A stretch of 35,799 nucleotides of DNA. Origin: Chloroflexota bacterium (GTDB lineage: Bacteria > Chloroflexota > Chloroflexia > Chloroheliales > Chloroheliaceae). The stretch spans positions 1-35,799 of the forward strand of contig JAQBPB010000008.1 of assembly GCA_028287745.1 (NCBI GenBank), written 5' to 3'. The notes beneath the pieces are model-generated. The model searched no databases. It saw only the letters and a list, made by a program, of their open reading frames with translations, and was not told where the DNA came from. Positions 18,052-26,384 of the stretch are shown here, in pieces (the first letter of the stretch is position 1; each line of letters starts with the position of its first letter). Made by a program: the position numbers and the translations under genes.

Positions 18052-18562
18052 ATTTTTCTCCTTATGGTTTATCGGCTACCGGTCTGAGTTTTTAGGCTGT
18101 AATACCCCTTCTTTATTCGCTAAAGCCAGCATGGTTAAAATCTTCCAGGTCAGGCGCAGGTGCTACGCGCAAGATAGCAGGGAGATTGCCAGGACCAACT
18201 AGTAGGGAGTTGCCGGACAATCCCCCGCCATTTGTCCAGCTACCGGGTTTTAGCTTGTCAGAAAGGGGCAATATTACATGATTTATCGGGAGCCACTAAA
18301 GAAAACCGGCTTTATTATACCGCTTAAATTGCCCTTTAAGCTCGACAAACCGCAGGTAGAAAAGGTCTGGCGTTGCCGGTGGGTCAGCATCCAGTTTTAC
18401 TGGACTGCCAGCTGACATGCGCAGGCACCGGATTTTAAACTAATTACAACGTTCTAAAGGCCAGTCCAGCCGGACCGGCCTTTTTAGAGATACGTGCCAG
18501 GACCAGGGTAAACCGGTATACACCGGAAAGTTTTGCCGGTTAGCCCGGTCCCGGAATTTAGC
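18052..18562. other. 511-bp gene-free stretch inside the catabolic cluster
   Basis: No credible gene is present. The stretch has a structured segment at 18383-18416 (nested stems GTCAGC/GCTGAC and TCCAGT/ACTGGA) and a strong rightward-facing terminator at 18457-18485, although neighbouring genes run leftward. A leftward promoter for the isomerase gene may also lie here, but I could not identify one with confidence. Confidence 0.55.
18457..18485 (+). terminator. Hairpin with T5 tract facing right, no gene on that strand
   Basis: AAGGCC...GGCCTT (18457-18462 with 18477-18482) and inner GTCC/GGAC around an AGCC loop, followed by TTTTT through 18485. In the plus direction this is a canonical terminator; in the minus direction the tail is only TTTAG. 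It could end the leftward amidohydrolase transcript as well, since it lies ~80 bases past that stop. Confidence 0.6.
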
Positions 18563-19342
18563 CTAGTCTTCCAGTCTGAACAGGCGGGCGGCATTACCGG
18601 AGAAAATCTTGTTCTTAACTTCGTCGGAAAGTACGGCGTGTTCGATCTTTCCAATATCAAAGCAGAATTCGAAGTAAGGGCAATCGCTACCGAACATGAT
18701 GCGGTCCTCGCCAATACCAGCGACAGCCTTTTCCATCGGGGAAAGGTGGTGCAGGGAGATACATGTATCGAAATAAATATTCGGATGGTTCCGGCCCAGT
18801 TCAATCGCCGCCTGTAAAGCGGTCATGTCCATAAAAGGATGGGCCGCGATAAAAGTAATCTCCGGGAAGGCTTTAGCCAGTTTGCCGAGCATAAAGTGGG
18901 GTTCCAGCACCGTCATATGGGTGACGTGGGCCTGGATTATGACATTCTTGTAGCCGGAAGCGCGTTCCAGGATATTAAACATGGCCGGGCTGTCCAGGGT
19001 CATGCCGTTAAAATCATTGTGGAACATCAGGCCGACCAGGCCCAACTCGCCCAGTATACGGTCAACTTCCGGTAAGGCGGCTTTACCGTGGCGCGGCTCG
19101 ACTACGCCAAAGCCGCGCGGGAACCGGTCCGGCCAGCGTTTGAGAGCGGCGGCAATATTGTCGTTCTGGGCGACCGAATCCTGGACGCCGTTCGGGTCTT
19201 CGTAGCCGGGTATGGGTGAAATGATAGCCTGATCTATACCGTTATTGTCCAAAATGCGAAGGACGTTCTCCGCCGACCCGCCTACTTGCAGTGTAGAACT
19301 GATACCAAGATGGGTATGAAGGTCGATAATTTTACGAGCCAT
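18563..19342 (-). CDS. COG2159-type amidohydrolase-related metal-dependent hydrolase/decarboxylase
   Basis: The 259-residue protein belongs to the amidohydrolase-2 superfamily. It starts with the metal motif DLHTHLG (H9, H11), continues with 'IIQAHVTHM' and 'FIAAHPFMD', and ends with 'RIMFGSDCPYF', whose Asp is the conserved late ligand. Its relatives include aromatic-acid decarboxylases and lactone or imidate hydrolases; the exact reaction cannot be read from sequence. It is preceded by a strong AAGGAG 8 bases from the ATG, and follows the MalG-type permease by 106 bases, so it probably shares its transcript. Length is slightly short for the family (~280-330). Its place in a sugar-uptake operon suggests action on a sugar lactone or on an aglycone acid. 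Confidence 0.82.
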   Translation of the reverse strand: MARKIIDLHTHLGISSTLQVGGSAENVLRILDNNGIDQAIISPIPGYEDPNGVQDSVAQNDNIAAALKRWPDRFPRGFGVVEPRHGKAALPEVDRILGELGLVGLMFHNDFNGMTLDSPAMFNILERASGYKNVIIQAHVTHMTVLEPHFMLGKLAKAFPEITFIAAHPFMDMTALQAAIELGRNHPNIYFDTCISLHHLSPMEKAVAGIGEDRIMFGSDCPYFEFCFDIGKIEHAVLSDEVKNKIFSGNAARLFRLED

Positions 19343-19392
19343 TATATGTCTCCTTGTGATTTGCTTGCAGTTAAGCTGTTAAAATTCACGGT

Positions 19393-19406
19393 TTTTACCG
19401 GTAAAA
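19393..19406. promoter_or_regulatory. 14-bp perfect palindrome with CG centre
   Basis: TTTTACCGGTAAAA lies between the permease stop and the amidohydrolase start. A CG-centred palindrome of this size is the usual shape of a LacI-family operator, but its sequence differs from the operators at 27818-27934. It may be chance or a local control site. Confidence 0.3.
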
Positions 19407-19448
19407 CGGGTTAGTCCGCTAACTATCCGGCCGGACATGGGTTTACTA

Positions 19449-20273
19449 CTAGCCTTTGACCGCGCCCAGGGTCAAGCCTTGAGCCAGGTGGCGCTGCATC
19501 AATACCGTAAAAACGATAGCCGGCATCATAATCGCGGTGCCCGCCGCAGCCAGGGAATTCCATTCAATGCCGCCCTCTCCCAGGAAAGCGGCGATAGAAA
19601 GCGGTAGGGTTTTAGCCTGCGATGAGGTCAAAATCAGGGCGTTAAGAAAGTCGTTCCAGGCGAAAACGGCAATCAGCACGCTGGTGGCGGCCAGACCCGG
19701 ACGCACCATCGGCAACACCACCCGGATGAGGCCGCCTCGACGTGAGCAGCCGTCGATCCAGGCAGCCTCTTCGACCTCAATTGGTATGTCTTTGAAAAAT
19801 CCCCGCATCATCCACACGACATACGGTACGTTCATTGCCATGTAGACCAGGATTAAACCTATCAGGGTGTCAAACAATTGCAGCGAACGCAACGTCAGGA
19901 AAAGCGGGATAATCGTGCTGACCGGCGGTATGAAGCGCGAGGCCAGCAAGAAAAAGGCGATACTCTCACCGCCCGGAATATGGATCCGGGCAAGCGCATA
20001 GGCGGCCATGACACCTATAGTCAGCGCCAGCACACTCGAAACCCCTGTAGCGATCAGGCTGTTGAGCAGGTAGCGGGCGATGTCCGGCTGTGCGAAATAG
20101 GTGGTATAACTGCTAAAATCCGGCAGCTTGAAAAAGATTGGCGGAAGGGTAAAAGCCTCGCGATAGGTCTTGAACGAGGTAATAACCACCCAGTACAGCG
20201 GGAATATGTAAATTGCTGCCAGGATTATGGCAAATCCCAGACGTACGAACCGGAGCGGACCACGGGTTTTCAT
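19449..20273 (-). CDS. Sugar ABC transporter permease, MalG family
   Basis: This 274-residue protein has six predicted membrane helices. It carries the EAA loop of binding-protein-dependent permeases, 'EVEEAAWIDGCSRRGGLIRVVLPMVRPGL', which docks on the ATPase. The N-terminus (FPLYWVVITSFKT) and the closing short tail match MalG/UgpE-type carbohydrate importers. It pairs with the MalF-type permease at 22629-23576, from which it is split by a beta-glucosidase gene. The ATG is preceded by AAGGAGACAAACA, nearly identical to the ribosome sites of the next genes in the operon. No importer ATPase is encoded nearby. Confidence 0.92.
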   Translation of the reverse strand: MKTRGPLRFVRLGFAIILAAIYIFPLYWVVITSFKTYREAFTLPPIFFKLPDFSSYTTYFAQPDIARYLLNSLIATGVSSVLALTIGVMAAYALARIHIPGGESIAFFLLASRFIPPVSTIIPLFLTLRSLQLFDTLIGLILVYMAMNVPYVVWMMRGFFKDIPIEVEEAAWIDGCSRRGGLIRVVLPMVRPGLAATSVLIAVFAWNDFLNALILTSSQAKTLPLSIAAFLGEGGIEWNSLAAAGTAIMMPAIVFTVLMQRHLAQGLTLGAVKG

Positions 20274-20298
20274 TGTTTGTCTCCTTGCTGAGTCTTAC

Positions 20299-22488
20299 TT
20301 ACCTGACCTGAAAGGAAGCTTTAAGGGCCGCCTGGTCGTGGGCGTGGCGGGCCAGGCTTACTTCGTACTCGCCCGGTTCAACCACCCAACTGGACGCAGC
20401 GTCATAATAGGCTAACTCGCTGCCCGGCAGTTGCAGGGTTACACTGCGGGTTTCGCCTGGTTCCAGCGTCACCCGTTTAAAGGCTTTCAACTCTTGCGGC
20501 GCCCGTTCTATTTTCGAACCCGGCACGCTAATATAGAGTTGGACCACCTCGTCACCTTTAACAGTGCCGGTATTGGTCAGGTCCACCGTTACTTCCAGGG
20601 TGCCATCGCTACCGATCTGGTCGCTACTTAGCCGCAAGTTGGCGCAGGCAAAGGTGGTGTAACTCAGGCCAAAACCGAACGGGAAGGCCGGTGTAGCGCC
20701 ATCACGGGCGAATTTGCGGTAGCCGTGCCACAGGTCATACGTGATTTCTTCGGCTTGCCGGTCGAAGAATGGCAAATCCGCGGTGCTGACCGGGAACGTG
20801 CAGGGCAACCGGCCTCCCGGGTTGACCCGTCCTAACAGCACGTCGGCCAGGGCGCGGCCACCTTCCATTCCGGGATACCACAGCATTACGATCGCCGGGG
20901 CCTGCTGGCGCCAGGCTTCGGTAATAACCGCGCTACCGGCCATCATCACCACAACCGTTCGCGGGTTAGCTTCTACCACTTTCAAAATCAGGGCTTCATC
21001 TTCCGGCCGCAAGCTGAGCCGTTCGCGGTCGCCACCCGGCGAGAACCCGCCTTTCTGGCCCGGGCGAGGTTTGCCTTCCCGCAGGGCTTCTACAATCTGG
21101 GCCGCCAGGGGAGTGGTCGGCTCCGGCAAGATTGCCAGCACCCTGGTGTCGCGCTTGCGCGGGCTGTATTCGCCTTCATCCTCGTGGGTAAAGCCGACTA
21201 CCACGACCGCTACATCAGCTTCCCGGGCTAAATTCGCCGCCCGTTCGGCATCCTGTCCATCGTCAAAAGTTACGGCCTCATGGCCCAGCGCCTCGCGCAA
21301 TCCTTGCAGCGGCGTAACCACGTAAGCCGGTTGGGTCCGGCTCGAACCGCCGTCGCCGGTATTAGGGATTTCAGCCAGACGGCCAATCACGGCCATTCGC
21401 CGGACATCCTTCAGCGGAAGTACAGCGCCTTCGTTCTTAAGCAGGACGATGCTTTTCTCAGCCGCTTCGCGGGCAAGCTGGCGGTTTTCGGCGTTGCCGA
21501 CTACCTCCGGGGTGTAGTCCTGGGGATTGCGGCCCTGGCCGAAGCGAATTTGCTGGCGGAGCAGTCTCCGGCAGGCATCGTTTACCCGTTCGAGCGGCAC
21601 TTCGCCCTGCTCGACCAGGCTCTTGAGGCCCAGGTTGTAAAGGTTCTGGAAAGGCATTTCCAGGTCTTGCCCGGCCAGGGCGGCCTTTTTGGCATCGCGC
21701 ATGCCCCACATGAAATCGGTCATCACGAAGCCATCAAAACCCCAATCCTGCTTGAGAATATCGTTAAGCAGTTCCGGGTTCTGTCCGGCCCATTCACCGT
21801 TGACGCTGTTGTAAGAACTCATTACGGAGGCGACCCCGGCCTGCACGACCCGCCGGAAATGGGCCAGGTAAACTTCCTGCAGCGCGCGCGGTTCGACTTT
21901 TACATCAATCGTGAAGCGGGCATTTTCCATCGAATTGAGGGCGTAGTGCTTGACACAGGCCATTACGTGGCGCTGGACACCCAGGGTCAGAGCCTCGCCG
22001 AAAACGCCAAGATGATAGGTATCTTCGCCATAAGTTTCCTGGGCGCGGCCCCAACCGGGATGGCGCAACAGGTTGATACAGACCCCGCCAAAGAAGTTCC
22101 CACCCAGGGCCCGCAACTCGCGGCCTATCACATCGCCAACACGTTCTTCAAGTTCGGTATCCCAGCTGGCTCCACGGGCCATGCTTACCGGGAAAGTCGT
22201 AGCGCCTTTCAGCACGACCCCGCGCGGTCCATCGGCGAAGCGGATGCCGGGGATACCCAGGCGCGGCACTTCACCGGCAACCCAGGTATGGGCCGCGTAG
22301 CCGCCGCCCATCATTTCGGGGAAACCTTCCCAGAACGGGTAATCGCCGTCCATCATCCAAATCTTCTCGTCCAGGCTGAGTTGTTCCAGCAACCTGTTCG
22401 CTCTCTCCTCGATTTGCTCGGCTGTGAGCTTCTCGGCGGTTTCAAGTGCGCCGAAAGCCACCGAGGTGGAGGAAGATGCCGTTTCCAT
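20299..22488 (-). CDS. Glycoside hydrolase family 3 beta-glucosidase
   Basis: This 729-residue enzyme has the complete GH3 layout: N-terminal TIM barrel, alpha/beta sandwich domain (~370-590) and C-terminal fibronectin-III-like domain (~640-720, 'GDEVVQLYISVPGS...RAPQELKAFKRV'). The catalytic nucleophile is D258 in 'GFVMTDFMWGM' and the 'KHYALNSMENAR' substrate loop is present. The motif 'GPRGVVL' followed by 'TTFPVSMARGASWD' is typical of beta-glucosidases. No signal peptide is seen, so it acts in the cytosol on imported glucosides. It lies between the two permease genes of the importer, 26 bases before the MalG-type gene and 140 after the MalF-type gene. AAGGAG precedes the ATG. Confidence 0.93.
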   Translation of the reverse strand: METASSSTSVAFGALETAEKLTAEQIEERANRLLEQLSLDEKIWMMDGDYPFWEGFPEMMGGGYAAHTWVAGEVPRLGIPGIRFADGPRGVVLKGATTFPVSMARGASWDTELEERVGDVIGRELRALGGNFFGGVCINLLRHPGWGRAQETYGEDTYHLGVFGEALTLGVQRHVMACVKHYALNSMENARFTIDVKVEPRALQEVYLAHFRRVVQAGVASVMSSYNSVNGEWAGQNPELLNDILKQDWGFDGFVMTDFMWGMRDAKKAALAGQDLEMPFQNLYNLGLKSLVEQGEVPLERVNDACRRLLRQQIRFGQGRNPQDYTPEVVGNAENRQLAREAAEKSIVLLKNEGAVLPLKDVRRMAVIGRLAEIPNTGDGGSSRTQPAYVVTPLQGLREALGHEAVTFDDGQDAERAANLAREADVAVVVVGFTHEDEGEYSPRKRDTRVLAILPEPTTPLAAQIVEALREGKPRPGQKGGFSPGGDRERLSLRPEDEALILKVVEANPRTVVVMMAGSAVITEAWRQQAPAIVMLWYPGMEGGRALADVLLGRVNPGGRLPCTFPVSTADLPFFDRQAEEITYDLWHGYRKFARDGATPAFPFGFGLSYTTFACANLRLSSDQIGSDGTLEVTVDLTNTGTVKGDEVVQLYISVPGSKIERAPQELKAFKRVTLEPGETRSVTLQLPGSELAYYDAASSWVVEPGEYEVSLARHAHDQAALKASFQVR

Positions 22489-22538
22489 TTTTGTCTCCTT
22501 AGTTAAAAGCTACCTTACGTAAATTTTTTAAAGCGGTC

Positions 22539-22591
22539 GCGCTGTTAGAGCGCCTGATGCCAGGCCCGCGCCAGTCTGTTCCGGCGGGCCT
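22539..22591 (-). other. Two short hairpins between the MalF permease and GH3 genes
   Basis: GCGCT/AGCGC (22539-22553) and AGGCCCGC/GCGGGCCT (22562-22591) form consecutive stems in the leader of the GH3 gene. Neither has a U-tract in the leftward direction. Such elements inside transporter operons often stabilise upstream mRNA or reduce downstream expression; the role here is inference. Confidence 0.45.
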
Positions 22592-22628
22592 TAATTCCTT
22601 AAGTGGCCTTTTAAATTTCCCGGCTATC

Positions 22629-23576
22629 TCAACTTTTAAGTTGTCTGGACAGCGAGCGTAAAATAACCAGGCTGAAAATAGTCAGCACCAGCATCATGAC
22701 CACCGAGATGGCCGACGCCACCCCCAGGTCGAGGCCCACGAATCCGGTCCGCCAGACGCTAAGGGCCAGGGTTTCGGTTGCGTTACCGGGGCCGCCCTGG
22801 GTAAGCGTATAAATATGGTCGAACCCGCGAAAAGCCCAGGTAAACCGGAACAATGTGGCAATGAGCAATAACGGCGTCAGGTACGGCAACACGATGTAGC
22901 GGAAGCGCTGCCAGCTACTGGCCCCATCAATATGGGCGGCCTCCAGGTATTCCTGGGGAAGCGATTCAAGCCCGGCCAGCATTACCAGAAAGACATAGGG
23001 GGTCCACTGCCAGACATCTACCACGATGATGCTGAACATAGCCAGGCCGGGTGTGCCGAGCCAGTCGGGGTTGCCAAAACCCAGCGAGGAGCTGAAATAA
23101 TTAAAAATACCGGCCTGGGCGTTAAGCAAAAAGCGCCACATCACCCCTACCACGGCCGGAGTTAGCAGCATCGGTGCGACGAATATGGCGCGCAGGAGCG
23201 GCTTGCCGATGGTTAAACCCTGTATCAGGATAGCGATAGCCAGGCCCAGCACCAGCGAAGTTATAACGGTCACTAAGGTGTAAATCACCGTGTTTGTGAC
23301 AGCGGTACCGACCCGGGGTTCACTGAACAAAGTCAGATAATTCGCTAACCCTACAAATTCCCGGTCCTGGGGGCGGGCCAGCTTATAGGACTGGAAACTA
23401 ATTATGATCGTATTGAGCAGGGGCAGGACTGTGATTACCCCTACAATAATTATCGCCGGCAGGATATACCCGTACCTACCAGCCATCTCTAACACAGAGT
23501 GGCGATTGGTCTTTGATCTGGGTTGCGCCTCTGTTATAAGCGTATCACCGGCCTGTCCCGGTAAGTTAAAAGGCAT
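22629..23576 (-). CDS. Sugar ABC transporter permease, MalF/UgpA family
   Basis: This 315-residue protein has six membrane helices. The EAA loop 'EYLEAAHIDGASSWQRFRYIVLPYLTP' is followed by the family signature 'FDHIYTLTQGGPGNATETLALSVW'. These are characteristic of MalF/UgpA/LacF-type carbohydrate importers. A GGAGGT ribosome site sits 4 bases before the ATG, the strongest in the operon. Its gene follows the binding-protein gene by 91 bases and precedes the GH3 gene. The transporter likely imports an oligosaccharide or glucoside released outside the cell. Confidence 0.93.
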   Translation of the reverse strand: MPFNLPGQAGDTLITEAQPRSKTNRHSVLEMAGRYGYILPAIIIVGVITVLPLLNTIIISFQSYKLARPQDREFVGLANYLTLFSEPRVGTAVTNTVIYTLVTVITSLVLGLAIAILIQGLTIGKPLLRAIFVAPMLLTPAVVGVMWRFLLNAQAGIFNYFSSSLGFGNPDWLGTPGLAMFSIIVVDVWQWTPYVFLVMLAGLESLPQEYLEAAHIDGASSWQRFRYIVLPYLTPLLLIATLFRFTWAFRGFDHIYTLTQGGPGNATETLALSVWRTGFVGLDLGVASAISVVMMLVLTIFSLVILRSLSRQLKS

Positions 23577-23667
23577 CGTTACCTCCGGTCACCCGACCAG
23601 TACCGGCGGAACCTTTCGCCGGTACCGGTCGGGGAAGTTAATCACTAGGAACTGCGGTAGCGCCGTA

Positions 23668-25110
23668 CTACTTCTTGAGTTGCTCGTTAATCTCATTGGC
23701 AGCGGCATCCAGGGCGGCCTTGGCACTGACTTCTTTGTTGATAGCCCGCTGGATGTTCTTGGCAAGGCTCTGCTCAATTATCGAAATCTGAGGGATAGGA
23801 GGGTAGGTGAAACCATCCCTGGCCGCTTCAGCGGCAACCACAAATTGCGGGTAACTCGCCCGAATGCTGCTATCGGTCAGCGAGGAATTGCGGCTGGGTA
23901 CAATCCCGCCATTCAGGTCAGTGACCATCTTTTTGAGATTCTGCGGAGACAACAGGTACTGTATCAGCAGGTATGCCGCTTCAGCATTCTTCGAGGCCGC
24001 CGGGATAGCCAGCGCCCAGGTATTGACCTTGGTGGAACTCTTCTGCTTGGCCGGAAAGCGCACGGTCTTGATCTTGTCGACAACCGTAGACTTTTGCGGG
24101 TTCTGCAAAGTATTCATGTGATAAGGAATGAGCATTTCCATGGCAATCTTGCCCTGGCCCATAATCGCGGCGGAGTCGTCGTAATGGCGGCTGGTGGTGC
24201 CGGGAGCGGCAAAAGGCATCAGCGAAATCATAAACTCCAGCGCCTCAACGCCTTCCGGTGAGTTAAAGAGCGCTGTCTTGTTGTCGTCGGCCAGCAACCG
24301 TCCGTTGTTGGAGTACAGGAAGTCCAGGAATTCTTCGGCTGCGGTGGTCGCGCCGAGGCTAAGGCCCACGCCGTAAACCCCGTTTTTGGTCTGTTCGGTG
24401 GCAATCTTCTTCCACTCTTCCCAGGTTTTTGGCGGTTCCTGTATGAGGTCGGTCCGGTAGAACAGGGTCAGCGTGTTAAACTTCCACGGCACCGCCAGAA
24501 GTTTGCTGTTAATCTTGTTGCTATTCAAGAGCGACTCAGGAATATCCTTGAGATTAAAGGCTTCCGGCCCAAATTTGGGGTCGGCCACATAGGCATCAAG
24601 GGGTTTGAGCCAGTTACCCTGGCCGAATTCGGCCAGCCAGAAATCCGGTACGGTTGTAAGGTCATAGGTGCTGGACCCTGCCGCAAACTCAACGACGAGT
24701 TTGTTGTGCATGTCGGCATAAGGTACTAATTCAATAGTAACATCAATACCGGTAGCTTCTTTGAAAGCCGGTAACTGGGCTTTCATCCAGTCGGCGTCGG
24801 CGGCCGAGTGGCGAATGAACCGCAACTTGGTACCGGCGTAAGCCCGCAGGGCCGGAGCAGCGGCCGCAGCGGTAGTCGCAGCACCGCCGGACGCGGCGGT
24901 AGTCGCGGCTGCGCCGGACGCAGTAGTCGCGGAAGCGGCGGCGGTGGTGGCCGCGGAAGCGGCGGTGGTGGTCGCCGCCGGTACAGCGGTAGCTGTGGCA
25001 TCGCCGCAGGCCGCCAGGGCCAGGCTGGTTCCGGCCGCCGCTACTGTCAGGCCTGACAACTGCAGGAATCTCCGGCGGTTCAATCTCTTCTTAGCTGTTG
25101 GATCTAGCAT
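23668..25110 (-). CDS. Sugar ABC transporter substrate-binding lipoprotein with Tat signal
   Basis: This 480-residue solute-binding protein of the MalE/UgpB class starts with a twin-arginine signal (RRRFLQL at 12-18) joined to a lipobox LAAC with Cys35 as the lipidated residue, so it is probably exported folded and anchored outside the membrane. A ~55-residue Ala/Thr/Ser linker follows, then a two-lobe binding domain ('NKLVVEFAAGSSTYDLTTV', 'WEEWKKIATEQTK', 'MGQGKIAMEML'). It delivers the sugar to the two permeases encoded downstream. I chose ATG 25110 because GGAG lies 7 bases before it; a 10-residue longer frame from 25140 has no ribosome site. The promoter is at 25139-25168. Confidence 0.93.
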   Translation of the reverse strand: MLDPTAKKRLNRRRFLQLSGLTVAAAGTSLALAACGDATATAVPAATTTAASAATTAAASATTASGAAATTAASGGAATTAAAAAPALRAYAGTKLRFIRHSAADADWMKAQLPAFKEATGIDVTIELVPYADMHNKLVVEFAAGSSTYDLTTVPDFWLAEFGQGNWLKPLDAYVADPKFGPEAFNLKDIPESLLNSNKINSKLLAVPWKFNTLTLFYRTDLIQEPPKTWEEWKKIATEQTKNGVYGVGLSLGATTAAEEFLDFLYSNNGRLLADDNKTALFNSPEGVEALEFMISLMPFAAPGTTSRHYDDSAAIMGQGKIAMEMLIPYHMNTLQNPQKSTVVDKIKTVRFPAKQKSSTKVNTWALAIPAASKNAEAAYLLIQYLLSPQNLKKMVTDLNGGIVPSRNSSLTDSSIRASYPQFVVAAEAARDGFTYPPIPQISIIEQSLAKNIQRAINKEVSAKAALDAAANEINEQLKK

Positions 25111-25138
25111 GATATGCTCCTTTGCGCTACATGTAGGC

Positions 25139-25168
25139 ATTACATTTTTATTTTCGGGCAGTTGTCCA
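25139..25168 (-). promoter_or_regulatory. Candidate promoter of the ABC importer operon
   Basis: On the minus strand TGGACA (25168-25163) is followed after 18 bases by TGTAAT (25144-25139), each five of six to consensus. Transcription would begin near 25132, giving a leader of about 22 bases before the binding-protein ATG. Confidence 0.5.
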
Positions 25169-25197
25169 GTGATTACAGCTTTTGTTAGCGAGTGACT

Positions 25198-25222
25198 CCT
25201 GAAAACTCATAGAGTTTTCAGG
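25198..25222. terminator. Perfect 11-bp inverted repeat between lacI-type gene and importer operon
   Basis: CCTGAAAACTC and GAGTTTTCAGG flank a 3-base ATA centre. It lies ~70 bases past the stop of the LacI-type gene and ~30 bases before the importer promoter. It may terminate the regulator transcript or be a binding site acting on the importer promoter. No U-tract follows leftward, so a regulatory role remains open. Confidence 0.45.
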
Positions 25223-25290
25223 GTAGCCGAATCCCCCGGTTCGCCCTCTCTCCGTCAGGTTGCCAATTACTTTATTTATTTCCCGTTAAG

Positions 25291-26346
25291 TTACCGAGGT
25301 TTTGTTGAAGCTCTAATTATGAGTTCAGTTGGAAACAACACTTTTTTAGCAGTAAGTGTTTTGCATTCGATCTGTTCAATAAGCATTTCAACCGCCAGTT
25401 TGCCCATCTCCTTTACAGGCATTCTTACGGTTGTCAGGGCCGGCCGTATATAAGCGTCCAACGGTATATCGTCAAAACCCACCACCGACATATCGTCAGG
25501 CACTTTCAGCCCGCGCTCATTGAGAGCATTCATAGCTCCAATAGCCATCAGGTCATTAGAGGCAAATAGCGCCGTAAAACCGGAAGCAGTTTCGGCCCGG
25601 TCAAGCAAAGCCGTGATACAGCTGTAGCCGCTTTCTTCGGAAAAATCTCCCTGGGCGACCAGGGCGCTGTCGAAAGGCAGCCCGGCTTCTTTCAAAGCAT
25701 CTTTATAACCGGCCAACCGGTCCACGCTGGTACGCACCGCGCTCGACCCGACTTCAAGCGGGCCGGTGATAATAGCAATCCGCTGGTGTCCCAGGCCAAT
25801 AAGATGGCGGACCGCTTGCAAGGCGCCGTTATAGTTGTCCACTTCCACCACCGGCACATCAAACTGGCTCATATAGCCCCAGTCGTCAATGAAGACCAGC
25901 GGGAAGCCTTGCTGGTATAGTTCAGCCAGGTAAGTTTTATCGTTCACGGGCTGCAGCATAATCAGTCCGTCCACCGAGCCTTTGTTAATGATTTCAAAAA
26001 GCCCCCGCGAAGTCCTCTCGTACTGTTCGGGGGTTGTTGGGAAAGGCACGTTAGAGTTGTAGAACAGCAACTGGTACTGGCTGCTACTCAACCTTTCCGA
26101 AATACCCCGGAGAGCTTCGACCCGGAACGGCCCGACCAGGTTGTAGGTAAAGAAACCTACCAGGTTCGTTTTGCTCTTACCCAATCCGATCATGATCGGG
26201 TTAGGTACATAGTTAGTTTCCTCGATAATCTTGAGGATGTTTTCACGCGTTTTGGTATCTACGTCCGGTTTATTGTTAATTACCCGCGAAACGGTCGTGC
26301 TGGAAACGCCCGCCCTTTTAGCTATGTCGTTAATGGTTAAACGCAT
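25291..26346 (-). CDS. LacI-family transcriptional regulator
   Basis: This 351-residue regulator has the N-terminal helix-turn-helix '[26 protein letters not shown]' and hinge region (~1-60), followed by a periplasmic-binding-protein-like effector domain with '[11 protein letters not shown]', '[10 protein letters not shown]', '[10 protein letters not shown]' and '[24 protein letters not shown]'. The effector is probably the imported sugar or a breakdown product. It is the third gene of the SDR-cupin-lacI unit (38 bases after the cupin stop), so the CG-centred operators in front of that unit (27818-27934) are likely its own, giving autoregulation. It may also control the importer operon, whose promoter starts ~120 bases downstream of its stop. 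The ribosome site is weak (AGAGG). Confidence 0.93.
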   Translation of the reverse strand: MRLTINDIAKRAGVSSTTVSRVINNKPDVDTKTRENILKIIEETNYVPNPIMIGLGKSKTNLVGFFTYNLVGPFRVEALRGISERLSSSQYQLLFYNSNVPFPTTPEQYERTSRGLFEIINKGSVDGLIMLQPVNDKTYLAELYQQGFPLVFIDDWGYMSQFDVPVVEVDNYNGALQAVRHLIGLGHQRIAIITGPLEVGSSAVRTSVDRLAGYKDALKEAGLPFDSALVAQGDFSEESGYSCITALLDRAETASGFTALFASNDLMAIGAMNALNERGLKVPDDMSVVGFDDIPLDAYIRPALTTVRMPVKEMGKLAVEMLIEQIECKTLTAKKVLFPTELIIRASTKPR

Positions 26347-26384
26347 TCGCTTTTTTACCTCTTCTTTGCCGGTAAAAGTACCCG

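Noticed and set aside
20741..21325. 194-codon plus-strand frame
   Set aside because: Antisense to GH3; low-complexity Ser/Arg/Ala composition typical of shadows.
21280..22506. Long open frame (408 codons) on the plus strand
   Set aside because: It lies wholly antisense to the GH3 beta-glucosidase, which has full catalytic motifs, and its product resembles no protein family.
23404..24261. 285-codon plus-strand frame
   Set aside because: Antisense to the binding-protein and MalF-type permease genes, spanning both; no signature and no ribosome site.
25111..25140. Longer start for the binding protein at 25140
   Set aside because: It would add 10 residues before the Tat signal and overlap the promoter region; ATG 25110 has GGAG at 7 bases.
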